From DATEMK01 sp039914625 (GTDB taxonomy: Bacteria > Bacteroidota > Bacteroidia > AKYH767-A > OLB10), in NCBI GenBank assembly GCA_039914625.1, contig JBDSOU010000056.1, forward strand, positions 1-13,661: 13,661 nt of DNA, given 5' to 3'. A program made the position numbers and the translations under genes. The notes below the pieces were generated by a model, which had not been told where the DNA came from, made no database searches, and worked only from the letters and a program-made list of their open reading frames with translations. This document shows, in pieces, positions 7,249 through 13,661 of the stretch (its first letter is position 1; every line of letters begins with the position of its first letter).

Positions 7249-8883
7249 ATGGCAAGAAAACATCCCAAAGCCCTGACATTTTTATTCCTTTCTGAAATGT
7301 GGGAAAGGTTTGGATTTTACCTCATGCTCGGTATATTTTTCCTTTACATGACAGACACACAGCGTGGCGGAATGGCACTGGACAGGAAGGAAGCATCAGA
7401 TATTTTCGGAACGTACATTGCCCTCGTTTATCTTACTCCCTTTATTGGCGGCTTGCTTGCGGACAGAATTTTAGGCTATCGGCTTTCTATTACAATCGGT
7501 GGAATTTTAATGGGAATAGGTTACTGCGGCCTTGCGTTGCCCGGAACTACTGCCTTTTATATATCTCTTCTTATCCTGTGCATAGGAAATGGTTTTTTTA
7601 AACCTAATATCTCCACGCTGCTCGGAAATGTTTATAATGAAGAAAAATACAGGTCCCTGAAAGATTCCGGTTATAATATTTTTTATATGGGTATAAACAT
7701 CGGGGCATTTATCTGTAATTTTTTTGGCGCATACCTGCGAAATACTTTTAGCTGGGGTGCAGCTTTTTTAGCAGCGGGAATCGGAATGTTTATCGGTGTA
7801 ATTATTTTCCTGATCGGGCAAAAGCATTATAAACATGCAGATATCGTCAAGCCAACCAAACCTGAAGATATGCCGGTAGGAAAAATTTTGGGCGTAACGC
7901 TGCTTCCCGCTTTGATTGCAGGGTATATTGGGTGGATTATCCCCGAAAATATTTTCGGAAGCGACAGCACCGATGCATTTATTTTTGGTGCATTACCGGT
8001 TGCTTCGTACTATGTATCCATTATGATTCGCTCTAATGCTGAAGATAAGAAACCGATTGCCGCACTGCTTGCAGTGTTTGCAGTTGCAATTATTTTTTGG
8101 GCGATTTTCAAGCAAAACGGAACGGCATTAACCACATGGGCGGAAAGCTATACAGACAGGGAAGTGCCTGCTGCGCTGGCCGCGCCTGCACAAGTTCTCG
8201 GCATTGTCCAGGAGCCAAAATTTATTAAAGATTCGGTGCCTCTTGCTGATGAACAATTTCGCATCGCAAGAGATGCAAATGACAAACCTGTAAAAACCTT
8301 TGACTATCCTTTATATTTTAAAAACATTCCTCCTGAAAAATTACCCGCTGAAGGTGAAAAAGTAACGCTTGTTTCTACGGAACTGTTTCAATCTGTGAAT
8401 CCTTTCTGGGTTATCGTATTGACCCCGGTTGTTGTTTTGTTCTGGTCGTTCCTTAAAAGGAAAAAGAAAGAACCTGCCACTCCGTGGAAAATTTTTTACG
8501 GATTATTTATAACGGCATTATCCACACTCGTAATGGTGACAGCTGCGTATGCATGTCATAACGGGCTGGAGAAAAGTTCAGTGTGGTGGCTTATTGGCTC
8601 CTATGGTGTTATAACCGTGGGTGAATTATGCCTGAGCCCGATGGCGTTATCTTTAGTTTCAAAACTCTCACCGCCACGCCTTACAGGTCTTATGATGGGC
8701 GGATGGTTTTTGTCCACTTCAATAGGAAATAAAATGAGCGGGGTGCTTGCCAGTTTATGGGATGGTTATGACCACAAAGCAAATTTTTTCTTAGTGAATT
8801 TTGTGATTGCACTGATCACATCTGTTATCATTTTAATGATAGTAAAATGGTTGAACAGGATTATGAAAGAACACCGCGTTTAG
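7249..8883 (+). CDS. Proton-dependent oligopeptide transporter (POT/PTR2 family, MFS)
   Basis: This 544-residue inner-membrane protein should import di- and tripeptides with protons. The first helix carries the family ExxER motif (EMWERFGFY, Glu16, Glu19, Arg20). The PTR2 signatures follow: FFKPNIST (116-123) and FYMGINIG (145-152). In the C-terminal half, Glu459 in GELCLSPM matches the conserved glutamate of the tenth core helix. Hydrophobic segments give about 12 to 14 membrane helices. Between the halves, a hydrophilic stretch of about 80 residues (303-383) is predicted to be extracytoplasmic; loops there are known in Bacteroidota POT proteins. The gene is divergent from the histidine kinase and ends 16 bp before the convergent rsmI stop. 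No peptidase or other transport gene is next to it. Substrate range cannot be read from the sequence. Confidence 0.93.
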   Translation: MARKHPKALTFLFLSEMWERFGFYLMLGIFFLYMTDTQRGGMALDRKEASDIFGTYIALVYLTPFIGGLLADRILGYRLSITIGGILMGIGYCGLALPGTTAFYISLLILCIGNGFFKPNISTLLGNVYNEEKYRSLKDSGYNIFYMGINIGAFICNFFGAYLRNTFSWGAAFLAAGIGMFIGVIIFLIGQKHYKHADIVKPTKPEDMPVGKILGVTLLPALIAGYIGWIIPENIFGSDSTDAFIFGALPVASYYVSIMIRSNAEDKKPIAALLAVFAVAIIFWAIFKQNGTALTTWAESYTDREVPAALAAPAQVLGIVQEPKFIKDSVPLADEQFRIARDANDKPVKTFDYPLYFKNIPPEKLPAEGEKVTLVSTELFQSVNPFWVIVLTPVVVLFWSFLKRKKKEPATPWKIFYGLFITALSTLVMVTAAYACHNGLEKSSVWWLIGSYGVITVGELCLSPMALSLVSKLSPPRLTGLMMGGWFLSTSIGNKMSGVLASLWDGYDHKANFFLVNFVIALITSVIILMIVKWLNRIMKEHRV

Positions 8884-8899
8884 GTTTTTTTTATTTCAA

Positions 8900-9571
8900 T
8901 TACTCAGATCCTTCCACAACAATCACAATTTCACCTTTCACATTCTTCAATTTAAAATACTCAATTAGTTCAGCAATTGAACCGCGTTTTGTTTCTTCAA
9001 ACATTTTTGTTAGCTCTCTAGAAACTGAAGCGTGTCTTTCATTACCAAATGCCTCTGAAAATTCTTGCAGGGTTTTAACCAAACGATGAGGCGATTCATA
9101 AAAGATCATCGTTCGGGTTTCACTTTTCAGATTGTTTATAGCAGTTTGCCTTCCTTTTTTTTGCGGAAGAAATCCTTCAAAGCAAAATTTATCGCAGGGT
9201 ATTCCTGAGTTTACCAATGCCGGAACAAATGCAGTTGCACCGGGGAGGCACTCTACTTCAATATCGTTTTTCAAACATTCCCTGACTAATAAAAAACCGG
9301 GATCGGAAATGGCAGGCGTGCCTGCATCGCTTACCAAAGCAATCTTTTGTCCTGCCTGCAGCATCCGAATCACTTCAGGAACGGAATGATGCTCGTTATG
9401 CTGGTGATGAGAAAAAATTTTTTTCTCAATCGAAAAATGATTCAGTAAAACTCTTGTCGTCCGGGTATCTTCTGCAAGAATCAGGTCAACATCTTTCAGA
9501 ATCTTAATTGCTCTTAATGTGATGTCATCAAGATTGCCGATTGGTGTGGGTACAATAAAGAGTTTGGACAT
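8900..9571 (-). CDS. rsmI: 16S rRNA (cytidine(1402)-2'-O)-methyltransferase RsmI
   Basis: This 223-residue SAM-dependent enzyme belongs to the tetrapyrrole methylase fold and methylates the 2'-OH of C1402 in the decoding centre of 16S rRNA. The family motifs are all present: PTPIGNLDDIT (8-18), AEDTR (33-37), VSDAGTPAISDPG (80-92), PGA (110-112), and FYESPHR (157-163) followed by SRELTK. It is shorter than E. coli RsmI (286 residues) because the C-terminal extension is absent; the methylase core itself is complete, so this does not look like truncation. It is convergent with the transporter gene (16 bp between stop codons) and lies 60 bp downstream of the T9SS cargo gene on the same strand. 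A near -7 match, CATATTTG in minus sense at 9590-9597, lies upstream. Confidence 0.96.
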   Translation of the reverse strand: MSKLFIVPTPIGNLDDITLRAIKILKDVDLILAEDTRTTRVLLNHFSIEKKIFSHHQHNEHHSVPEVIRMLQAGQKIALVSDAGTPAISDPGFLLVRECLKNDIEVECLPGATAFVPALVNSGIPCDKFCFEGFLPQKKGRQTAINNLKSETRTMIFYESPHRLVKTLQEFSEAFGNERHASVSRELTKMFEETKRGSIAELIEYFKLKNVKGEIVIVVEGSE

Positions 9572-9631
9572 TCAGAGTAAATAAGATTACAAATATGAAA
9601 ACTTACCCTGAATAATTCCCGAAACTGAAAA

Positions 9632-10348
9632 TTAAAGTTTCAGAAATTTTCTTCTTAAAATAATTCCGTTACGTGCTTTGATCTCTACAAAATAAAATCC
9701 GTCAGATAAAAAATGTACATCAAGTTGTTTTTCTGATGTTCTTCTGTAAAGCATTTGCTGTCCCATATCATCTAAAATCCTTACGTACTCAATGGGATTT
9801 CGATCACCGGAGTTCATGTTGATTTTATCCTTTACAGGGTTGGGAAAGACAGAAAATGCTTCATTATCTACACGCAACATGTTGATGGATGAAAAGGGAA
9901 CAAAGTAAACTGTATCAAGTTGTAAAGAGTCGTAAGTGGTAGTGGGATCGTTCCCTATACGCGGCCATACTACAACAATATTATTTCCGGCACGATAAGT
10001 AGCCGAGGTAAATGGGTAATTGCTGACAAGAACATAAATCGTATCATTTCCCACCAGGTTCTGAATAAAATAAGAGGTATCTACCAATTGGAGCGGCTGG
10101 CTAAGCAGGGTTGTATCGGTATTCAATAAAAAGATTTTTAAATACGCATTTACTGTCAAGGGCGAACTGTTGACATTTCTTACTCTGAAACCAAGATTTC
10201 TTGTCTGATTTTCATAAACAGTATCATTCGGCCATGTGGGAAAACTGTCAACTGCATAAATTTGTAATTGCGCCTGCTGGGCAAAACCTTTTTTAGAAAA
10301 AATGCCAGCAAGAACCAAAGCGATTAATAAAATTCTTTTTGTTTTCAT
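9632..10348 (-). CDS. Small secreted protein with T9SS type A sorting domain
   Basis: This is a 238-residue exported protein. Residues 1-23 are a signal peptide (MKTKR, hydrophobic core, GFA before QQAQ). The middle part (about 27-155) is beta-rich, Asn/Thr/Asp-rich and of unknown function; its strand pattern (GFRVRNVNSSPLTVNAYLKI) could be an Ig-like or fibronectin-like fold. Residues 163-238 are a complete type A C-terminal sorting domain: FSVFPNPVKDKINM, then VRILDDMGQQML, then LSDGFYFVEIKARNG and a final RRKFLKL. This signal directs cargo through the outer membrane by the type IX system, usually with cleavage and anchoring or release. With so small a passenger it is more likely a binding or structural protein than an enzyme, and no catalytic motif is seen. 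It may be co-transcribed with rsmI but has no functional link to it. Confidence 0.9.
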   Translation of the reverse strand: MKTKRILLIALVLAGIFSKKGFAQQAQLQIYAVDSFPTWPNDTVYENQTRNLGFRVRNVNSSPLTVNAYLKIFLLNTDTTLLSQPLQLVDTSYFIQNLVGNDTIYVLVSNYPFTSATYRAGNNIVVVWPRIGNDPTTTYDSLQLDTVYFVPFSSINMLRVDNEAFSVFPNPVKDKINMNSGDRNPIEYVRILDDMGQQMLYRRTSEKQLDVHFLSDGFYFVEIKARNGIILRRKFLKL

Positions 10349-10371
10349 AACACTGTATTTTTAGAAGCATA

Positions 10372-10379
10372 CAAAACTA
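10372..10379 (-). promoter_or_regulatory. -7 promoter element of the T9SS cargo gene
   Basis: The minus strand reads TAGTTTTG, a full TAnnTTTG match, 23 bases upstream of the ATG at 10348. Transcription would start near 10365, with a leader of about 17 nt. No TTTG is seen at the -33 position. Confidence 0.5.
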
Positions 10380-10393
10380 ATTAAACAATTCAT

Positions 10394-10424
10394 TTTGCCA
10401 CTATCGAAATTTCAATTATCTTAC
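10394..10424 (+). promoter_or_regulatory. Possible promoter of the helical-protein gene
   Basis: TTTG at 10394-10397, a 19-base spacer and TATCTTAC at 10417-10424 match the spacing of the Bacteroidota -33/-7 promoter, but the -7 box departs from TAnnTTTG at two bases. The box ends 19 bases before the ATG at 10444. It lies back to back with the promoter of the T9SS cargo gene. Confidence 0.3.
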
Positions 10425-10443
10425 GCGCCTGAACTCTGAAAAT

Positions 10444-11916
10444 ATGGATATCCTCAACCAGATCATTAACGGAATGAATAAGGAACAGATCCGTTATTTC
10501 AAATTATATGCATCGCGTTTCAGATCAGAAGCACGAAAGGACCTCGCCTTGTTTGATTACATGCGCAAGTCAAACGACAAATATGATGATGATAAAATTT
10601 TCAACAAGCTGTATAAGGGAAAAGAAAAAAATGCTTTTTACCGCCTCAAGAACCGGTTGCTGCTGGATATTAACAAAAGTATCACCATCCAGCATTTTGA
10701 TGATGAGGAAACCATTCATGCTTTTCACCTGCTTGGATTAGTCCGGTTTTACATCAACAGGAACAATGTGGATGCTGCACATTATTTTTTGCGTAAAGCT
10801 GAATCAAAAGCAAAAGTCATTGAGAACAATGAATTGCTTGATTTGATTTACGGTGAATTCATCCGCCTTTCTCATGAAAAAATTTCTATCAATCCCGAAG
10901 TGTATATTAAAAAAAGAAAAGAGAATACTGAGCAAATCAACCAGCTCAGGGAAATTGATGATATTCTTGCGGCTGTTTCTTACCGGCTGAAGATCACACA
11001 GAATTTTGCTGCAGATGAAAACCCGGTTTTGCCTTTGCTGCAGAAAACAGCAGATGATTTTTCGCAGGATAAAGAATTAAAGAAAAGCCATAAACTGCGC
11101 TTAAAGCTGTATCATGCCGTAAGCCAGATATTGCTGCAGAAGCGCGATTATGCTGCACTCGAAGATTATTTGCTCAACATTTATAAGGAGTTTAATAAAG
11201 AAAAGCTTTTTAATAAATCCAACCATGATACCAAGCTGCAAATGCTCACTTATATTGTGAATGCACTTTTCAAAAACAACAAGCTGAAGGTTTCATTGAA
11301 ATATGCTGAAGAATTGCGAAAAGCTATGGAGGAATTTCATCACCTGCTATATGACAAATATATTTTCTTCTATTATAATTCGCTTGTGATCAATTATTCA
11401 ATTGTGGATAAAACAAAAGCTATTTCCATTTTGGAAGATTTGCGCGACAACGAAAAAATAAAATCAAATACTTTTTACCAGGTTTTTGTTTACCTTAATC
11501 TTATGCTCCTTTGGTTTGACAAGCAACAATATCCTAACGCTATAAAAAATCTGAACAAATTATATATGCTCGACAATTACAAAACAACCGATGTTGCGTT
11601 GCGATTTCGGATTGCCGTTGCCGAACTAATCATCCGTTATGAATTAAAAGATTTTGATTTACTCGAATATAAGATCAACCAGCTGAGAAAAGATTTTAAA
11701 GAATATCTCAAGCAAATAGAAAACGAAAAAGAAAAAGAATTCATTACCATTTTAAAATCTATTATCAATTCTGCTGCTTACATGCAGGATAAAAAACTGC
11801 TCAATCGCGTAAAGCTTTTTGTGAATCTGAAAGACGAAGCCCCCTCTGAAGACAGGGAGATTATCAATTACAAAAACTGGCTCCGCGAGAAAACAAGAAT
11901 GAACCTGAAGGGGTAA
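10444..11916 (+). CDS. All-helical cytoplasmic protein of unknown function, TPR-like
   Basis: I do not recognise this 490-residue protein. It has no signal peptide or membrane segment and no visible catalytic motif. Almost the whole length is predicted amphipathic helix, rich in Lys, Glu, Leu, Asn and Tyr. Pairs of helices recur with the spacing of tetratricopeptide-like repeats, for example HYFLRKAESKAKVIENNELL (about 112-131), the stretch around KVSLKYAEELRKAMEEF, and YPNAIKNLNKLYMLDNY. The N-terminus (MDILNQIINGMNKEQIRYFKLYASRF) and a basic segment with KGKEKNAFYRLKNRLL (about 59-74) are distinctive and could bind a partner or nucleic acid. The C-terminus ends in a charged helix (YKNWLREKTRMN). 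Inference: a scaffold or adaptor. The gene appears to be monocistronic, with a strong terminator about 130 bp after its stop codon. Confidence 0.85.
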   Translation: MDILNQIINGMNKEQIRYFKLYASRFRSEARKDLALFDYMRKSNDKYDDDKIFNKLYKGKEKNAFYRLKNRLLLDINKSITIQHFDDEETIHAFHLLGLVRFYINRNNVDAAHYFLRKAESKAKVIENNELLDLIYGEFIRLSHEKISINPEVYIKKRKENTEQINQLREIDDILAAVSYRLKITQNFAADENPVLPLLQKTADDFSQDKELKKSHKLRLKLYHAVSQILLQKRDYAALEDYLLNIYKEFNKEKLFNKSNHDTKLQMLTYIVNALFKNNKLKVSLKYAEELRKAMEEFHHLLYDKYIFFYYNSLVINYSIVDKTKAISILEDLRDNEKIKSNTFYQVFVYLNLMLLWFDKQQYPNAIKNLNKLYMLDNYKTTDVALRFRIAVAELIIRYELKDFDLLEYKINQLRKDFKEYLKQIENEKEKEFITILKSIINSAAYMQDKKLLNRVKLFVNLKDEAPSEDREIINYKNWLREKTRMNLKG

Positions 11917-11957
11917 GAAAAATTAAAAACAACGTTTTTCTTTTCATTAACCTCTTT

Positions 11958-11965
11958 TATTTTTG
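11958..11965 (+). promoter_or_regulatory. -7 element inside the gap after the helical-protein gene
   Basis: TATTTTTG is a full TAnnTTTG match, 41 bases after the stop codon at 11916. No gene start follows within 270 bases, but an intrinsic terminator does at 12047-12081, so this may drive a small RNA. The -33 region is T-rich (GTTTTTC) without a TTTG. Confidence 0.35.
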
Positions 11966-11971
11966 GGGCTG

Positions 11972-12081
11972 ATTTCAGCTTTATCGTAAGCAGAAAGGTT
12001 ATAATAGGAAAGTTAATTTTCTTAAAAATAAATCGCTTTTTGGGTTTCCCGTTATTCGTTACGAAGAACGGGATTTTTTTT
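11972..12081 (+). ncRNA. Candidate small RNA of about 110 nt
   Basis: The span runs from the start site predicted by the -7 element at 11958-11965 to the end of the strong terminator at 12047-12081. It contains no open frame worth calling. A second hairpin is visible upstream of the terminator: AGGAAA, a 6-base loop GTTAAT, then TTTCTT (12007-12024, one G-U pair). The alternative is that this is simply the 3' untranslated region of the helical-protein mRNA, or a small RNA processed from it. I could not match it to tmRNA, SRP RNA or another known bacterial RNA by its visible motifs; a 6S-type RNA of Bacteroidota cannot be ruled out. Confidence 0.35.
12047..12081 (+). terminator. Strong intrinsic terminator
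   Basis: TCCCGTT pairs with AACGGGA, then an A-G mismatch, then TTCG pairs with CGAA around a TTA loop; eight T residues follow (12074-12081). It ends transcription of the 10444-11916 gene and/or of the candidate small RNA. It is the clearest terminator in the window. Confidence 0.9.
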
Positions 12082-12346
12082 ATTCATCGTTTATTTAACT
12101 CATGTCCGGAATAAAAATATTAAACTTGGAAAAATATAAAAACTAATAAAACCTTAGAAAAACTAAATGAACACAACTATATACCTTATTAGCTTAGTGC
12201 CAACGTGTGCAAAAAAAATGAGGTAATAAAATAACGCAATATGAATAAAAAATTCTTTTCTGCCTGTAACTCCAAAAAAGATTCAGGTTCTTATTCTGAC
12301 ACTCCATTGTTCCAACGTTTATTCCATTCCATTACTTTTACACACT
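12082..12346 (+). other. AT-rich gap upstream of purN, no gene seen
   Basis: These 265 bases contain no supported gene, RNA or repeat. A 19-codon frame at 12167-12226 and a 61-codon frame at 12241-12426 that runs into purN out of frame look like chance. The last bases carry the possible purN promoter. Confidence 0.6.
12333..12340 (+). promoter_or_regulatory. Possible -7 element immediately before purN
   Basis: TACTTTTA differs from TAnnTTTG at the last base only. It ends 6 bases before the purN ATG, so the predicted start site falls on or next to the start codon, which would make the mRNA leaderless. A TTG at 12307-12309 is a poor -33 candidate with a 23-base spacer. Confidence 0.25.
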
Positions 12347-12919
12347 ATGAAAAAGCATATTGCCATTTTCGCTTCGGGCGAAGGAACGAATGCCGAAAAT
12401 ATTGCCCGCTATTTTTCAGATCATAAAAATATTGAAGTAACAATAATTTTATCCGATCAAAAAAATGCAGGTGTTTTAAAACGCGCTGCAAATCTTAATA
12501 TCAGGGTTTGTGTATTCACTACCCATGAGCTGAATGATACAGATGAAATAGTACAACTGCTCAAAGAATTAAAAATTGATTTGATTGTGCTGGCAGGTTT
12601 TTTAAAATTAATGCCTGAAAAAATTATTCATGATTTTAAAGGACGCATTATAAATATACATCCTGCATTACTTCCGAAATTTGGAGGAAAAGGAATGTAC
12701 GGTATGAATGTTCACGAGGCGGTTTATAATGCAAAAGAAAAAGAAACCGGCATTACTATTCACCATGTAAATGAAAAGTTTGATGAAGGAGAAATAATTT
12801 TCCAGGAAAAATTTGCTGTGGATGAAAAAGATACTCCCGGTAAAATTTTAGAAAAAATAAGGCAGCTGGAGCTGGAGCATTTTCCCGGGGTGATTGAAGA
12901 AATCTTAATGGAGCGCTGA
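12347..12919 (+). CDS. purN: Phosphoribosylglycinamide formyltransferase PurN
   Basis: This 190-residue cytoplasmic enzyme transfers the formyl group of 10-formyltetrahydrofolate to GAR, giving FGAR, the third step of purine synthesis. The sequence shows the phosphate-binding start FASGEGTNAENI (8-19), the folate-side segment LAGFLKLMP (82-90), and NIHPALLPKFGG with catalytic Asn103 and His105. The third catalytic residue, Asp146, is in VNEKFDEGEI after the family motif ETGITIHHV. Length is normal for the family (E. coli PurN has 212 residues). No other pur gene is nearby, so it is not part of a purine operon here. The ATG at 12347 places the glycine-rich loop at the usual distance from the N-terminus. 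Confidence 0.96.
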   Translation: MKKHIAIFASGEGTNAENIARYFSDHKNIEVTIILSDQKNAGVLKRAANLNIRVCVFTTHELNDTDEIVQLLKELKIDLIVLAGFLKLMPEKIIHDFKGRIINIHPALLPKFGGKGMYGMNVHEAVYNAKEKETGITIHHVNEKFDEGEIIFQEKFAVDEKDTPGKILEKIRQLELEHFPGVIEEILMER

Positions 12920-13060
12920 TAAAGCGATCTGACTTATTAAAGCGAATTTTTTTATCCATTCTTTTCCAAATCATCACCATAATCCGCGTTCAAATCATTA
13001 GTCGCTTAACTCAATTTTATCCTATTGTCTTTAAGCCATCCTGTCAGAAAAAATGTGTCC

Positions 13061-13291
13061 GCGTCAGTTTGAAGATCGCCCGCGTACCTTAGTAGTTCAT
13101 CTCCGTCATATAGGAGATCATCTCCGTTATATGGAAGATCATCTCCGTCCTATGGGAGATAATCTTCGTCATATCGTAAACTATATCCGTCATATTGTGA
13201 AGTATCTCCGTCATTTTGTGAACTATTTCCGTCATATTGCAGATTAATTCCGTACTATTGCAGATCAGCTCCGTCATAGAAAAGTTTAAAC
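13061..13291. repeat. 21-bp tandem repeat (minisatellite), about eleven units
   Basis: A 21-bp unit, consensus close to CCGTCATATTGGAGATCATCT, recurs without any length change. The conserved CCG (or TCG) starts at 13103, 13124, 13145, 13166, 13187, 13208, 13229, 13250 and 13271; two more divergent units lie to the left (13061 and 13082), and a faint one may precede them. Units differ by several bases, so the array is old. Three units (from 13099, 13120 and 13141) can form small hairpins, with ATCTCC pairing with GGAGAT or GGAAGAT. Because 21 is seven codons, both strands read as heptad repeats: plus 13053-13247 (LRHIGDH type) and minus 13089-13340 (MTEIVHK type). Neither frame covers the whole array or has a convincing start. 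There are no unique spacers, so this is not a CRISPR array. The bases on either side (12920-13060 and 13292-13360) hold no gene. Confidence 0.9.
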
Positions 13292-13360
13292 AAAGTACCG
13301 CAGGACATTCTCCGGGCAGTAACTTGGGATTTCCATGCAAAAAACTAATAAAATCATAAT

Positions 13361-13609
13361 ATGAGAAAACTTAACGAAGAAGAAGCCAAATTAATTATTA
13401 CTAAACCGATCGGACGGGTATCACGGTTCAGAGTTGAAGCTATTAATTTGAAAGTGGGCGAATACCTGCTGATTGAAAAAAAAGAATGGGACTGGAAATC
13501 GGCCACACCAAGTGTGATGTGCCGCAGGGTGGAAAAGCGGTCTGCATTAAGATTTGATTGCAAACGTATGCTGGATGATACCGGCTGGCTGATTAAGAGG
13601 ATTAAGTGA
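13361..13609 (+). CDS. Small basic protein of unknown function
   Basis: This is an 82-residue protein with high Lys and Arg content and no signal peptide or membrane segment. The first third (MRKLNEEEAKLIITK) is probably a helix. A likely beta part follows (RFRVEAINLKVGEYLLIEKKEW), then a basic stretch (CRRVEKRSALRFDCKRML) and a closing DDTGWLIKRIK. Two Cys residues (54 and 67) are too far apart and too few for a zinc site. The alternation of a strand pair with a basic helix suggests nucleic-acid binding, but this is only an inference and I do not recognise the family. It begins 70 bases after the 21-bp repeat array and is not close enough to purN to be clearly in its operon. An AT-only palindrome (AATAATTAATTATT) lies just after its stop codon and could be a weak terminator. 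Confidence 0.65.
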   Translation: MRKLNEEEAKLIITKPIGRVSRFRVEAINLKVGEYLLIEKKEWDWKSATPSVMCRRVEKRSALRFDCKRMLDDTGWLIKRIK

Positions 13610-13661
13610 AAAAAATAATTAATTATTCTTTTACAATCCGGCTAATATATAAGTATGATTT

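Noticed and set aside
9572..9609. Inverted repeat CAGAGTAA/TTACCCTG between rsmI and the T9SS cargo gene
   Set aside because: There is one mismatch, a spacer of about 22 bases and no T run, so it is not a terminator.
12167..12226. 19-codon frame as a possible leader peptide
   Set aside because: It has no promoter, no attenuator-like hairpins after it, and a length expected by chance in this DNA.
12241..12426. 61-codon plus-strand frame upstream of purN
   Set aside because: It overlaps the purN start out of frame, has an atypical residue mix (Phe, Ser, Arg and Cys rich), and no homologue is recognisable.
12918..13010. Repeated TAAAGCGA and an inverted partner TCGCTTAA after purN
   Set aside because: The copies are short, unevenly spaced and bulged, with a long AT-rich spacer; chance is likely and no terminator structure results.
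13053..13247. Plus-strand heptad-repeat protein of 64 residues
   Set aside because: It stops inside the array and begins within a diverged unit, with no promoter or upstream gene support; the open frame follows simply from a 21-bp period.
13061..13291. CRISPR array
   Set aside because: Units follow each other directly every 21 bp with no unique spacers, and there are no cas genes.
13610..13661. Terminator or gene start at the right edge
   Set aside because: Only an AT-only palindrome is present, and the sequence ends before any coding frame can be judged.

Overview
The window looks like a piece of a Bacteroidota chromosome. Three things point there. One gene (9632-10348) encodes a complete type IX secretion (T9SS) type A C-terminal sorting domain, and a second (1-1205) has the style of the large Ig/beta-helix surface proteins of this phylum. 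Several genes are preceded by the phylum's TAnnTTTG -7 promoter element and none by a clear Shine-Dalgarno sequence. The DNA is AT-rich, and the protein families (short RsmI, POT transporter with a long loop, PAS-HisKA kinase) fit. I cannot name a genus.

Layout. At the left edge (1-1205, minus) is the N-terminal part of a large secreted protein that runs out of the window. It is followed by about 680 bp without an intact gene (1206-1882), holding a 14-bp direct repeat, a perfect palindrome and a GC-richer patch that reads like a decayed coding sequence. Next comes a divergent pair: a membrane phosphoethanolamine transferase of the EptA type (1883-3598, minus) and a 3-hydroxyacyl-CoA dehydrogenase (3743-4912, plus). 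The dehydrogenase collides with, and overlaps by 8 bp, a two-gene minus-strand unit made of a membrane PAS-domain histidine kinase (5207-6967) and a 96-codon unknown protein (4905-5195). Divergent from the kinase is a proton-coupled peptide transporter (7249-8883, plus). It converges on rsmI, the 16S rRNA 2'-O-methyltransferase gene (8900-9571, minus), and a small T9SS cargo protein lies upstream of rsmI (9632-10348, minus). Divergent from that is a 490-residue all-helical protein of unknown role (10444-11916, plus).

The right third is the least ordinary part. After the helical protein come a good -7 element and, about 80 bp further on, a strong intrinsic terminator; together they could delimit a small RNA of about 110 nt. 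Then come purN (12347-12919, plus), a 21-bp tandem repeat of about eleven units (13061-13291) open in heptad-repeat frames on both strands, and a small basic unknown protein (13361-13609, plus).

The genes do not form one pathway. They are mostly single housekeeping, envelope and surface genes in short transcription units of alternating direction. I see no tRNA, rRNA, CRISPR array, transposase or phage gene. The candidates most worth checking are the putative sRNA, the 21-bp minisatellite and the decayed patch at 1490-1722.
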